From Rhodobacter sp. (lineage in GTDB: Bacteria; Pseudomonadota; Alphaproteobacteria; Rhodobacterales; Rhodobacteraceae), in NCBI GenBank assembly GCA_020637555.1, contig JACKKF010000006.1, positions 248,001-312,000 on the forward strand: 64,000 nucleotides of DNA, read 5' to 3'. The notes beneath the pieces are model-generated. The model saw nothing but the letters and a program-made list of their open reading frames with translations, was not told where the DNA came from and ran no database searches. Positions 15,477 to 23,003 of the stretch are shown here, in pieces (positions within the stretch are counted from its first letter, which is position 1; each line of letters opens with the position of its first letter). The translations under genes were made by a program, and so were the position numbers.

Positions 15477-16904
15477 TTACTCCACCTGTCGGGCGGGGTT
15501 GATCAGGCCCATGATCCATTCGATGACGATGAATGCGGCGATCGCGACGAAAGTCGCCTGAAAGGCGCTCTGCCAGGCGGCGTGGGTGGCGGGGTCCGAT
15601 CCTGCCCCGCCGCTGAGAATGGCGCCTGCGTCGGACCCGGCGGGCGCAACCAGAAACAGCACCAGCGAGGTGATCGCCGTTCCGACCGAGGCGCCGATCG
15701 ACCGGAAGAAGGTGACCGATCCGGCCGCGCGTCCCTGAACGCTGCGCGGAGCCGCGTGCTGGATGATCGTGTTCATCACCGACATCACGGTGCCCAGCGA
15801 CAGCCCGGTGACCAGATAGCAGCCGATCAGCGGCCCACGCGCCAATGTCGCGCCCTCGACCGACAGGAACAGCACCATGACGACGGTGACGGGCAGCGCC
15901 AGCGACGGGAACAGTGTCGTGCGGCCGGTCATCGTCACCAGATTGCCGGTGATGAAGCCCGCGACGCCGAAGCCCACTGTCAGGGCCAGCATCGCCGTGG
16001 CGGTGGCCAGGGCGCCGTCGGTGCGCAGGATGGCATGGAACAGCGGAATCGTGGTGACCAGCGACACCAGCGCGGCGCCGTGAAAGAACACCATGACCGA
16101 GGCCCGGTTGATCGCCGGCACCCGAAACAGGGCCGGCGGGAAAAAGGGGTTCGCGGCGCGCGGCTCGATCCGGATCAGGGTGGCGATGGCGCCGACGGCC
16201 CCGGCGGCGCCCAGCGCCGCCAGCAGGCGCGTCTGGCTGTCCCCGGCCAGTTCGATGGCCGCCGTCACGCCAAAGACCAGAACCAGCAGCGCCACGAACC
16301 CGCCCAGGTCGAAGCGTTTGCGCCCCTGGGCCTGATGCATCGGAACCGGGTGGCGGGCCAGCACCAGCATGGCCAGCAGGGCCAGCGGCACGGTGGACAG
16401 GAAGATGCTGCGCCAGCCCAGCGCCTCGACCATGACGCCGCCGACAAGGGGCCCCAGTGTCGAGGCCAGCACGCTGATCGCGGCATTGTTGCCCTGTGCG
16501 CGGCCGCGGTCACGCGGCGCGACCATATCCGCGATCAGGGCCTGGCTGAGGGACATCAGCCCGCCGCCGCCCAGCCCCTGAACCAGGCGGCCGGCCGCCA
16601 GGAATTCGATGTTGGTGGCCGCGGCGCACAGGACCGAACCCAGGATATACACCGCCAGGGCCAGGTGCATCATGCGCGCGCGGCCCCAGAGATCGCCCAG
16701 AACCCCATAGACCGGCCCGGCCACCGTCAGCGCCAGCATGTAGCCCATCACCAGCCACGGCAACCGGCGGATCTGCCCCAGATCGGCGCCGATATCGGGC
16801 AGGGCGACCGAGATCATGGTCTGGTTGGCGATGGCCAGGAACACGGGGATGCCGATCACCGGCAGCAGCGTGAACGGCGAGGCGTAACTTCGGGACTGGT
16901 CCAA
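15477..16904 (-). CDS. MFS transporter, DHA2-like drug/solute exporter
   Basis: 475 residues with 13-14 hydrophobic segments. N-terminal IGIPVFLAIANQTMISVALPDIGADL followed by MGYMLALTVAGPVYGVLGDLWGRARMM holds motif A of the major facilitator superfamily (GDLWGRARM). The motif C-like GPLVGGVMVEALGWRSIF segment, typical of drug:H+ antiporters, is present near residue 145. The substrate is unknown. It lies 95 bases upstream of galU on the same strand and could be co-transcribed with it. A terminator (16927-16959) separates it from ligC. Confidence 0.85.
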   Translation of the reverse strand: MDQSRSYASPFTLLPVIGIPVFLAIANQTMISVALPDIGADLGQIRRLPWLVMGYMLALTVAGPVYGVLGDLWGRARMMHLALAVYILGSVLCAAATNIEFLAAGRLVQGLGGGGLMSLSQALIADMVAPRDRGRAQGNNAAISVLASTLGPLVGGVMVEALGWRSIFLSTVPLALLAMLVLARHPVPMHQAQGRKRFDLGGFVALLVLVFGVTAAIELAGDSQTRLLAALGAAGAVGAIATLIRIEPRAANPFFPPALFRVPAINRASVMVFFHGAALVSLVTTIPLFHAILRTDGALATATAMLALTVGFGVAGFITGNLVTMTGRTTLFPSLALPVTVVMVLFLSVEGATLARGPLIGCYLVTGLSLGTVMSVMNTIIQHAAPRSVQGRAAGSVTFFRSIGASVGTAITSLVLFLVAPAGSDAGAILSGGAGSDPATHAAWQSAFQATFVAIAAFIVIEWIMGLINPARQVE

Positions 16905-16926
16905 AAGGGGCGCTCCGGCGGCAACG

Positions 16927-16959
16927 AAAAAGGCGCCACCCGCGGGGGCAGCGCCTTTT
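16927..16959 (-). terminator. Rho-independent terminator of the ligABC operon
   Basis: Arms aaaaggcgc (16928-16936) and gcgcctttt (16951-16959) flank a loop that can pair further (ccc/ggg). On the minus strand the stem runs into TTTTT. It lies just after the ligC stop. Confidence 0.8.
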
Positions 16960-16977
16960 CTTAACAGGTTAACGGCC

Positions 16978-17922
16978 TCAGGTGAAGCTGCGTTCGATCC
17001 GGTCCAGGGTGCGCATCGCGTCCAGCACCTGATGCACCGATCCGTTCGGCTCGCGGCCCTCGTGGATCGCGGCGATGAATTCGCGGTCGATCAGTTCGAT
17101 GCCGTTGTTCGACACCGCCACGCCCGACAGATCTACCGGCTTGTCAAAGCCGTCGAACAGATCGTCATAGCGGGCGATATAGGTGCCCTTGTCGCAGATG
17201 TAGCGGAAGAACGTGCCCAGCGGGCCCTCGTTGTTGAAGCTGAGCGACAGCGTGCAGATCGCGCCCGACGGTGTCTTCATGCCGATCGACATGTCCATCG
17301 CGATGCCCAGCTCGGGGTGATGCGGTCCTTCCAGCCCATAGGCCTGGCTGACGACCTCGCCGGTCTGATACTGGAACAGATCGACGGTGTGGCAGGCGTG
17401 GTGCCACAGCAGATGGTCGGTCCACGAGCGGGCCTCGCCCTTGGCGTTCATGTTCGAGCGGCGGAAGAAATAGGTCTGAACATCCATCTGCTGGATCTTC
17501 AGTTCGCCCGCCTTGATCTTGTTGTGGATCCACTGGTGCGAGGGGTTGTAGCGGCGCACCTGACCGGCCATTGCCAGCACGCCGGTTTCTTCCTGCACCG
17601 CGCAGATCGCTTCGCTTTCCTCCAGGCTGTCGGCCATCGGGATCTCGATCAGCACGGGCTTGCCGGCGCGCATGCACTGGATCGCCTGGTCGGCGTGCAA
17701 TTGCGTGGGGGTCGCCAGGATCACCGCATCCACATCGTCCCGCGCCAGGCACTCGGCCAGGTCGGTGGCGGCGTGGCCGATGCCGCGCTCGGCGGCAAGG
17801 GCGTCGATCTTGGCACGAGTCGGCCCCATCACCGAGGTGACGGTCACGCCCTCGATCGCCTTCAGCGCGTCGAGGTGCTTGATGCCGAAGGCGCCATAGG
17901 CGCCTGCAACGCAAATTCGCAT
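16978..17922 (-). CDS. ligC: 4-carboxy-2-hydroxymuconate-6-semialdehyde dehydrogenase LigC
   Basis: 314 residues, the length of LigC (about 315). Gfo/Idh/MocA fold with the N-terminal nucleotide-binding MRICVAGAYGAFGIKH, the ILATPTQLHADQAIQCMRAGKPVLIEIPM block (catalytic-Lys region in this family replaced by EIPM) and the HTVDLFQYQTGE segment. LigC oxidises the protocatechuate 4,5-ring-fission product to 2-pyrone-4,6-dicarboxylate with NADP+. The ATG at 17922 follows the ligB stop by 13 bases. With ligB, ligA and ligI adjacent, assignment to this pathway is secure by context. Confidence 0.92.
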   Translation of the reverse strand: MRICVAGAYGAFGIKHLDALKAIEGVTVTSVMGPTRAKIDALAAERGIGHAATDLAECLARDDVDAVILATPTQLHADQAIQCMRAGKPVLIEIPMADSLEESEAICAVQEETGVLAMAGQVRRYNPSHQWIHNKIKAGELKIQQMDVQTYFFRRSNMNAKGEARSWTDHLLWHHACHTVDLFQYQTGEVVSQAYGLEGPHHPELGIAMDMSIGMKTPSGAICTLSLSFNNEGPLGTFFRYICDKGTYIARYDDLFDGFDKPVDLSGVAVSNNGIELIDREFIAAIHEGREPNGSVHQVLDAMRTLDRIERSFT

Positions 17923-17935
17923 GGGGTTCTCCGTT

Positions 17936-18820
17936 TTACTCGGCCGCAATCTTGGCGTGGCTGTCGTGATACGACTTGTTTTCCAGGATGATGTGACCCA
18001 CCGCTGTGTTCGACGCCGGGACGTGGTAATGGCGGTGCACCTCGACCACGTCGTCATCCAGCGCGCCACGCATGACGTGCCACATCACCATTTCGACCCC
18101 TTCCGAGCCCGCCAGGCGCAGGTAATCGACATGCGGCATTTTCGACAGGCCGACCGGGTCCGAGGTCAGCCGGTCCAGGAAGTCGATGTCGAACTCGGGG
18201 TTGATCAGGCCCGCGCGCTTGTATTGCAGCTGATGCGACATGCCGCCCGTGCCGAACACCATGACCTTCAGGTCCTCGGGGAAGCTCTCGATCGCCTTGC
18301 GCACCGCCTTGCCCAGGTTGTAGCAGCGGTTGCCGGTGGGGGCGGGGTATTGCACCACGTTCACCGCCAGCGGGATCACCTGCACGCCCCAGTCGTCGTC
18401 GGGCGTCCTGTCGCCATACATGACCGACAGCGGAACGGTCAGGCCGTGGTCCACTTCCATCTCGTTCATGATGGTGATGTCGAATTCATCCAGGATCAGC
18501 GACTGCGCGATATGCGAGGCCAGTTTCTGGTGGTTGCGCACCACCGGCACCGGGCGCGGGCCATAGCCTTCGTCCGCCGGGGTGAAGGTGGCCGCCGCGC
18601 CCAGCGCAAAGGTCGGGATGCACGAGGCGTCGAAGGCCGTGCAATGGTCGTTATAGACCAGAAAGATCACGTCGGGCTTGTTCGCCTTCATCCATTCGCG
18701 GCTGAATTCGAAGCCCTTGAAGACCGGCACCCAATAGGGCTGGTCGGTGATGTGGGTATCCATCGCCACCCCGATTGCCGGAACGTGGCTGCAGCCGACG
18801 CCTGCGGTGATACGGGCCAT
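17936..18820 (-). CDS. ligB: Protocatechuate 4,5-dioxygenase beta subunit LigB
   Basis: 294 residues, close in pattern to LigB of Sphingobium and PmdB of Comamonas. Class III extradiol dioxygenase with iron ligands His12 (CSHVPAIG), His59 (VYNDHCTAF) and the Glu in GSEGVEMVMW, and the base His in GTGGMSHQL. It opens the protocatechuate ring between C4 and C5 using Fe(II) and O2. The ATG at 18820 overlaps the ligA stop by one base (TAATG). This is the canonical copy; a diverged paralogue lies at 22036. Confidence 0.95.
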   Translation of the reverse strand: MARITAGVGCSHVPAIGVAMDTHITDQPYWVPVFKGFEFSREWMKANKPDVIFLVYNDHCTAFDASCIPTFALGAAATFTPADEGYGPRPVPVVRNHQKLASHIAQSLILDEFDITIMNEMEVDHGLTVPLSVMYGDRTPDDDWGVQVIPLAVNVVQYPAPTGNRCYNLGKAVRKAIESFPEDLKVMVFGTGGMSHQLQYKRAGLINPEFDIDFLDRLTSDPVGLSKMPHVDYLRLAGSEGVEMVMWHVMRGALDDDVVEVHRHYHVPASNTAVGHIILENKSYHDSHAKIAAE

Positions 18821-19212
18821 TATTCTTCTCCCCATTCCGATTTATAGCGGTTGCCCTCGATCGGGCGGCCGCCGTGCAGCATCATGTCGCGATAGGCCTC
18901 GACCCCCATGCCGGTCATCAGCCCGGCGAGGTTCTGAAAGTTGATGCCGTCATTCGCGGCCAGCTTCGAGGTGTAGTAGATGTTGCCGCCCAGTTCGAGC
19001 AGCCGGTTCCATTCGCGCTTGAGCACCGCCTCGCGTTGCTCGGGCGTCATCGGGAACTTGTCGAGATACGCCTCTTCGCCGGCGTTGAACGCATCGCGGT
19101 TCTTTTGCAGCCGCAGCGAGATGCAGAACTGATTCAGGTGATAGCCTTCGCGCGAGCGATCCGCGTCAAAGACGAATGTCCCTGGAATGTCCTCGTAATC
19201 CTTCTTGGTCAT
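18820..19212 (-). CDS. ligA: Protocatechuate 4,5-dioxygenase alpha subunit LigA
   Basis: 130 residues. Small helical subunit with IPGTFVFDADRSREGYHLNQFCISLR, then KREWNRLLELGGNIYYTSKLAANDG, the conserved LigA core that covers the LigB active site. The start MTKKDYEDIPG at 19212 is chosen over upstream in-frame codons because it matches the family start. First gene of the ligABC operon; a candidate regulator site (19337-19351) lies about 125 bases upstream. Confidence 0.93.
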   Translation of the reverse strand: MTKKDYEDIPGTFVFDADRSREGYHLNQFCISLRLQKNRDAFNAGEEAYLDKFPMTPEQREAVLKREWNRLLELGGNIYYTSKLAANDGINFQNLAGLMTGMGVEAYRDMMLHGGRPIEGNRYKSEWGEE

Positions 19213-19336
19213 GGGGTCCTCTGGGTTGCGCGCTTCGTGACCGGGCCGGCGTCGCAGGGGCGGCGGCCCGGCGGTCCCTGTATCGGCTGAATATAGCCCC
19301 ACCGCCGCCGGGGCCAATTGAATCCGGCCCGGGACC

Positions 19337-19351
19337 ATTGAAAAAAGCTAT
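19337..19351 (+). promoter_or_regulatory. Candidate LysR-type site upstream of ligA
   Basis: The 15-mer ATTGAAAAAAGCTAT fits the LysR T-N11-A box and is matched at 12 of 15 positions by ATAGAAAAAACTTAT at 20590-20604, upstream of ligI. It lies about 125 bases before the ligA ATG and overlaps the end of the LysR gene. Confidence 0.5.
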
Positions 19352-20577
19352 TCTTGCTGCACGTTTCCGGGGCTGTCCTGCGGGCACGCGGTGCGCAGGT
19401 GATGCAGGAACCGCGCCTGTGTCTCGGTCGGGCGCCAGTTGCTGCGATAGGTCAGCCCGATCGAGCGGGTGTTCCCGCTGAGCGCGATCGGCAGCGCGAC
19501 CATATGGCCATCGGCGATCTCGGTGCTGATCTGGTGGCGCGAGATGACCGAAACATACGGCCCTTCGGCCAGAATGCCGCGCAGCATCACCAGCGACGAC
19601 GACACCACCCGCACCGGGGTCAGCGGCCGCTGGTCGATGCGCAGCGTTTCAAACAGATAGGTGCCGGCGGGCGTGGTCTTCGGTGGCGCCACCCAGGGGT
19701 AGGCGAGGGTTTCCTCCAGCGTCACTGCCTCGCGCACGGCCAGCGGATGGCGCGGGTGCGCGACGATTGCCAGCTCGTCGAGGAACAGGTGCTCCTGCGT
19801 TACGTCATCGGCAGGGACGGGATGGCGCAGGGCGCCGATCAGGCAGTCCACATCCCCCTCGCGCAGGCTGCGCAGCAGTTCGGGATAGCGCCCGTCGATC
19901 ACCCGCACCTGCACGCCGGTGGTCTCGGAAATCAGCGCATGGGTGGCGCGCGGCACGATCGAGGTGCGCGCCAGAGGCAGCGAGCCCAGCGTGAAGGTGC
20001 CGCGGTCATCGCCCAGTTGCCGACCGATTTCCTCGATCCCCTGGCGGATTTCGGCCTGCGCCAGCTTTGCACCCAGGGTAAAGGCCTGCGCCGCCGCGGT
20101 CAGTTCCACCCCGGCGGCGGTGGCGCGAAAGAACGGCACGCCGGCGGTGTCCTCGAGGCTGCGGGCGGCGCGGTGGACGGTGGGTTGCGACAGGCCCAGA
20201 TCGCGCGCGGCGACGGTGAAGCTGCCGCTGTTGGCCACCGCGATCAGCGTGCGCAGCTGCGCCGCTGTCACCAGCCGGTCGAACCGCGCCCGCCCGGGCG
20301 TGCTGGCACCGCGCAGCGCGACCCGCGCCCCGGTCTGCAAATGCTCCAGCGCCGCAGCCACGCGCCGCTCGAACAGCGTGCCGCAGGCGGTGGTGGCAAA
20401 GCGCCGCGTGCGCCGCACCAACAGGGGCGCGCCAAGGTCGGCCTCCAGCCGCCCGATGGCCTGCGTCGCCGCCGGTTGCGACAACAGGCAGCGGTCCGCC
20501 GCCACCGAAACCGACCCCGACCGGGCGGTTTCCAGGAACACGCGCATGTGGCGGATATTCGGCAGGGACGCGCTCAT
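19348..20577 (-). CDS. LysR-type regulator with two tandem HTH domains, probable lig regulator
   Basis: 409 residues, about 100 more than a normal LysR protein. Two LysR-type winged HTHs are visible: residues 7-65 (IRHMRVFLETARSGSVSVAA, then LLSQPAATQAIGRLEADLGAPL) and 104-162 (AAQLRTLIAVANSGSFTVAA, then GLSQPTVHRAARSLEDTAGVPF). A single effector-binding domain follows from about 190 (FTLGSLPLARTSIVPRAT onward). It lies between the ligABC and ligI operons, which have a shared 15-bp motif upstream. Control of protocatechuate genes is inferred from position; the domain duplication is seen directly. Confidence 0.88.
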   Translation of the reverse strand: MSASLPNIRHMRVFLETARSGSVSVAADRCLLSQPAATQAIGRLEADLGAPLLVRRTRRFATTACGTLFERRVAAALEHLQTGARVALRGASTPGRARFDRLVTAAQLRTLIAVANSGSFTVAARDLGLSQPTVHRAARSLEDTAGVPFFRATAAGVELTAAAQAFTLGAKLAQAEIRQGIEEIGRQLGDDRGTFTLGSLPLARTSIVPRATHALISETTGVQVRVIDGRYPELLRSLREGDVDCLIGALRHPVPADDVTQEHLFLDELAIVAHPRHPLAVREAVTLEETLAYPWVAPPKTTPAGTYLFETLRIDQRPLTPVRVVSSSLVMLRGILAEGPYVSVISRHQISTEIADGHMVALPIALSGNTRSIGLTYRSNWRPTETQARFLHHLRTACPQDSPGNVQQE

Positions 20578-20589
20578 TCCGGCACCCGA

Positions 20590-20604
20590 ATAGAAAAAAC
20601 TTAT
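20590..20604 (+). promoter_or_regulatory. Candidate LysR-type site between the regulator and ligI
   Basis: ATAGAAAAAACTTAT, nearly the same as the site upstream of ligA (12 of 15 identical). It sits 13 bases from the regulator's own start codon and 106 bases from the ligI start, suited to both autorepression and activation. Confidence 0.5.
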
Positions 20605-20709
20605 CCTACGGTCTCAGAACGCATTAGGCAAACGGCGCGTTCGGGCGCATGGTGCGGCTGCGCAACAGGACGGCCCGCGACGGCGGGACCGGAAACGAGG
20701 AGACCCCCG

Positions 20710-21603
20710 ATGACCACGCAACCGCAACCGATGGACGCCGACTGGCTGGTCTATCACCCGAACCCCAAGAAGCCCGATTTTGTGCTTCCCGAAGGGGCGG
20801 TCGACGCGCATTGCCACGTCTTCGGCCCCTCGGCCGAATTCCCCTACGCCCCCGAGCGCAAGTATACGCCCAAGGACGCCGGCAAGGACGTGCTGTTCGC
20901 CCTGCGCGACCATCTGGGCTTTGCCCGCAACGTGATCGTGCAGGCCACCTGCCACGGCAAGGACAACCGCGCGACGATGGACGCCTGCCGCACCGCCGGC
21001 GATAAGGCGCGCGGCGTGGCCTCGGTTGGCAAGGACATCACCCGCGAGGAACTGCGCGAGATGCACGAGGCCGGCATCCGCGGTGTGCGCTTCAACTTCG
21101 TGAAACGCCTGGTCGATGCGACCCCGCCCGAGGTCTTCCTGGGCATCGCCGACAAGATCCAGGAATTCGGCTGGTCGACCGTGGTCTATTTCGAGGCCGC
21201 GGATCTGGAAGGGCTGACCCCCTTCCTGCGCCAGTTGCCGGGCATCATCGTTGTCGACCACATGGGCCGGCCCGATGTGAAGAAGGGCGTCGACCACCCC
21301 GATTTCCAGCGGTTCATCGACCTGATGGCGCAGAACGAGAACATCTGGACCAAGGTCACCTGCCCCGAGCGCCTGACGGTGCAGGGCGTGCCCTATGACG
21401 ATGTCGTGCCTTTCTATCAGGCGATCGTCGACCGCTTCGACGACCGCGTGCTCTGGGGCACCGACTGGCCGCATCCGAACATGAAGTCGCACATGCCCGA
21501 TGACGGGTTTCTGGTCGACTACATTCCGCGCATTGCCCGCACCAGGGAGCAGCAGCAAAAGCTCCTCGTGGACAACCCGATGCGCCTTTACTGGGCGCAG
21601 TAA
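20710..21603 (+). CDS. ligI: 2-pyrone-4,6-dicarboxylate hydrolase LigI
   Basis: 297 residues, amidohydrolase superfamily of the LigI type. Active-site residues visible: His34 and His36 in DAHCHVFGP, His185 in VVDHMGRPD and Asp253 in GTDWPHP; these match the residues used by LigI, which hydrolyses the lactone without a metal. It converts 2-pyrone-4,6-dicarboxylate to 4-oxalomesaconate. ATG at 20710 follows gaggagaccccc. First gene of the plus-strand lig operon, with the second ligAB pair downstream. Confidence 0.95.
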   Translation: MTTQPQPMDADWLVYHPNPKKPDFVLPEGAVDAHCHVFGPSAEFPYAPERKYTPKDAGKDVLFALRDHLGFARNVIVQATCHGKDNRATMDACRTAGDKARGVASVGKDITREELREMHEAGIRGVRFNFVKRLVDATPPEVFLGIADKIQEFGWSTVVYFEAADLEGLTPFLRQLPGIIVVDHMGRPDVKKGVDHPDFQRFIDLMAQNENIWTKVTCPERLTVQGVPYDDVVPFYQAIVDRFDDRVLWGTDWPHPNMKSHMPDDGFLVDYIPRIARTREQQQKLLVDNPMRLYWAQ

Positions 21604-21663
21604 AACGCGCGGCCCGGCCCGCAAAGCCCCGCCCGCGCATCACCGAAGAGGAGGAGGACACCG

Positions 21664-22023
21664 ATGCACGACATGCCCGGTTTCGACTACCACATCGACA
21701 TCCCCGGCACGACGCTGTTCGACGGCGCGCAGGCGATGAAGGGCTATGCCCTGAACAAGATGTGCTATGACTTCAACAAGGCCGTGAACCGCGACGGGTT
21801 CCTGGCCGATGAAGAAGGGTGGATGGCCAAGTATGGCCTGAACGACCAGCAGAAAGAGGCGATCCGCAAGCGCGACGTCCTGGGGCTGATCGACGCCGGC
21901 GGGAACATCTATTACCTCGCCAAGTTCGCCGGGATCTTCAAGCTGTCGGTGCAGGATGTGGGCGGTCTGCAGACCGGCCGCACCACCGAAGAGTTCAAAG
22001 AATACCTGCAGAGCCAGGCGTAA
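21664..22023 (+). CDS. Second LigA-like dioxygenase alpha subunit
   Basis: 119 residues, shorter than the LigA at 18820. The LigA core is clear: IPGTTLFDGAQAMKGYALNKMCYDF and KRDVLGLIDAGGNIYYLAKFAGIF. It lacks the C-terminal EGNRYKSEWGE-like tail of the first copy. Strong ribosome site (gaggaggac) before the ATG. It pairs with the LigB-like gene 12 bases downstream, so the two make a separate heteromeric class III extradiol dioxygenase. The substrate may differ from protocatechuate. Confidence 0.88.
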   Translation: MHDMPGFDYHIDIPGTTLFDGAQAMKGYALNKMCYDFNKAVNRDGFLADEEGWMAKYGLNDQQKEAIRKRDVLGLIDAGGNIYYLAKFAGIFKLSVQDVGGLQTGRTTEEFKEYLQSQA

Positions 22024-22035
22024 GGAGACCGGAGC

Positions 22036-22884
22036 ATGGCACGCATTCTCGGCGGCATCACCACGTCCCACATTCCCGCCGTGGGCAACGCGATCCAGAA
22101 GGAACTCTATGACGATCCTTACTGGAAACCCTTCTTTGACGGCTATCCGAAGGTCCACCAGTGGATCAAGGACAACAAGCCCGACTATGTGATCAACATC
22201 TACAACGACCACGGGCTGGGCTTCTTCCTGGACCGCATGCCGACCTTCGCGATCGGCGCGGCCCATGAATACAAGAACGAGGACGAGGGCTGGGGCCTGC
22301 CGTCGCTTGATCCGTTCCCGGGTGCACCGGAACTGAGCTGGCACATCATCGAATCGATGGTCGCGGACGAGTTCGACATCACCTCGTGCCAGGAACTGGC
22401 GGTCGACCACGGCTTTGTCGTGCCGATGCAGCTGTTCTGGCCGGGCGCCCCGAACAACCCTGACATGCCGCGCGCGGTGCCGATCTCGGCCAACACCGTG
22501 CAGCACCCGATTCCGACGCTGAACCGCGCGCTGAACTTCGGCCGGGCACTGCGCAAGGCGCTGCTCTCGTTCCCCGAGGACGCGAAAATCGTCGTGCTGG
22601 GCACCGGCGGGCTGTCGCACCAGCTGGACGGCCAGCGCGCGGGCTATATCAACAAGGAGTTCGACCAGTATTGCCTGGAGAACATCGTCCATAACCCCGA
22701 AGTGCTGACCAAGATCACCCGCCAGGAACTGGTGAAGAACGCCGGCGCCCAGGGGACCGAGTTCCTGATGTGGATGATGATGCGCGGCGCACTGGGCGAT
22801 GACGTGACCGAGATCACCCGCAACTATCACATCCCGATCTCGAACACCGCCGCCGGCACGCTGCTGCTGGAATGCGCGGCCTGA
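22036..22884 (+). CDS. Second LigB-like class III extradiol dioxygenase beta subunit
   Basis: 282 residues. Iron ligands His12 (TSHIPAVG), His59 (IYNDHGLGF) and Glu in GTEFLMW, with base His in GTGGLSHQL, so it should be active. Yet it differs from the first copy across the substrate pocket: LPSLDPFPGAPELSWHIIES replaces the GPRPVPVV segment, and CQELAVDHGFVVPMQLFWPG replaces NEMEVDHGLTVPLSVMYG. It may prefer a related catechol such as gallate, methylgallate or another carboxylated catechol (inference). Terminator-like hairpin follows at 22934. Confidence 0.87.
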   Translation: MARILGGITTSHIPAVGNAIQKELYDDPYWKPFFDGYPKVHQWIKDNKPDYVINIYNDHGLGFFLDRMPTFAIGAAHEYKNEDEGWGLPSLDPFPGAPELSWHIIESMVADEFDITSCQELAVDHGFVVPMQLFWPGAPNNPDMPRAVPISANTVQHPIPTLNRALNFGRALRKALLSFPEDAKIVVLGTGGLSHQLDGQRAGYINKEFDQYCLENIVHNPEVLTKITRQELVKNAGAQGTEFLMWMMMRGALGDDVTEITRNYHIPISNTAAGTLLLECAA

Positions 22885-22933
22885 TCGGGCGCTGACGGGC
22901 CGCGGGGGCAGATGGCTCGCGTGCCGCGGGCCT

Positions 22934-22957
22934 GAGGGGGGCTTTGCCCCCCTCTTT
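22934..22957 (+). terminator. Rho-independent terminator after the ligI operon
   Basis: Nine-base arms gaggggggc (22934-22942) and gcccccctc (22946-22954) with a TTT loop, followed by TTT. Confidence 0.75.
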
Positions 22958-22964
22958 GGCTTAC

Positions 22965-22990
22965 GCAAATTCACCCCCCAGGATATTTGC
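22965..22990. repeat. Short intergenic inverted repeat around a C-run
   Basis: GCAAAT (22965-22970) and ATTTGC (22985-22990) flank a 14-base centre with CCCCCC. It resembles short intergenic elements often seen in Rhodobacteraceae genomes; only one copy was noticed here, so repeat status is unproven. Confidence 0.3.
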
Positions 22991-23003
22991 GACGCAAAGA
23001 GGA

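Noticed and set aside
14952..16964. Long open frame antisense to the MFS transporter and galU
   Set aside because: GC-rich third positions keep antisense frames open. The translation is basic and low-complexity with no domain, while the minus strand encodes clear GalU and MFS proteins.
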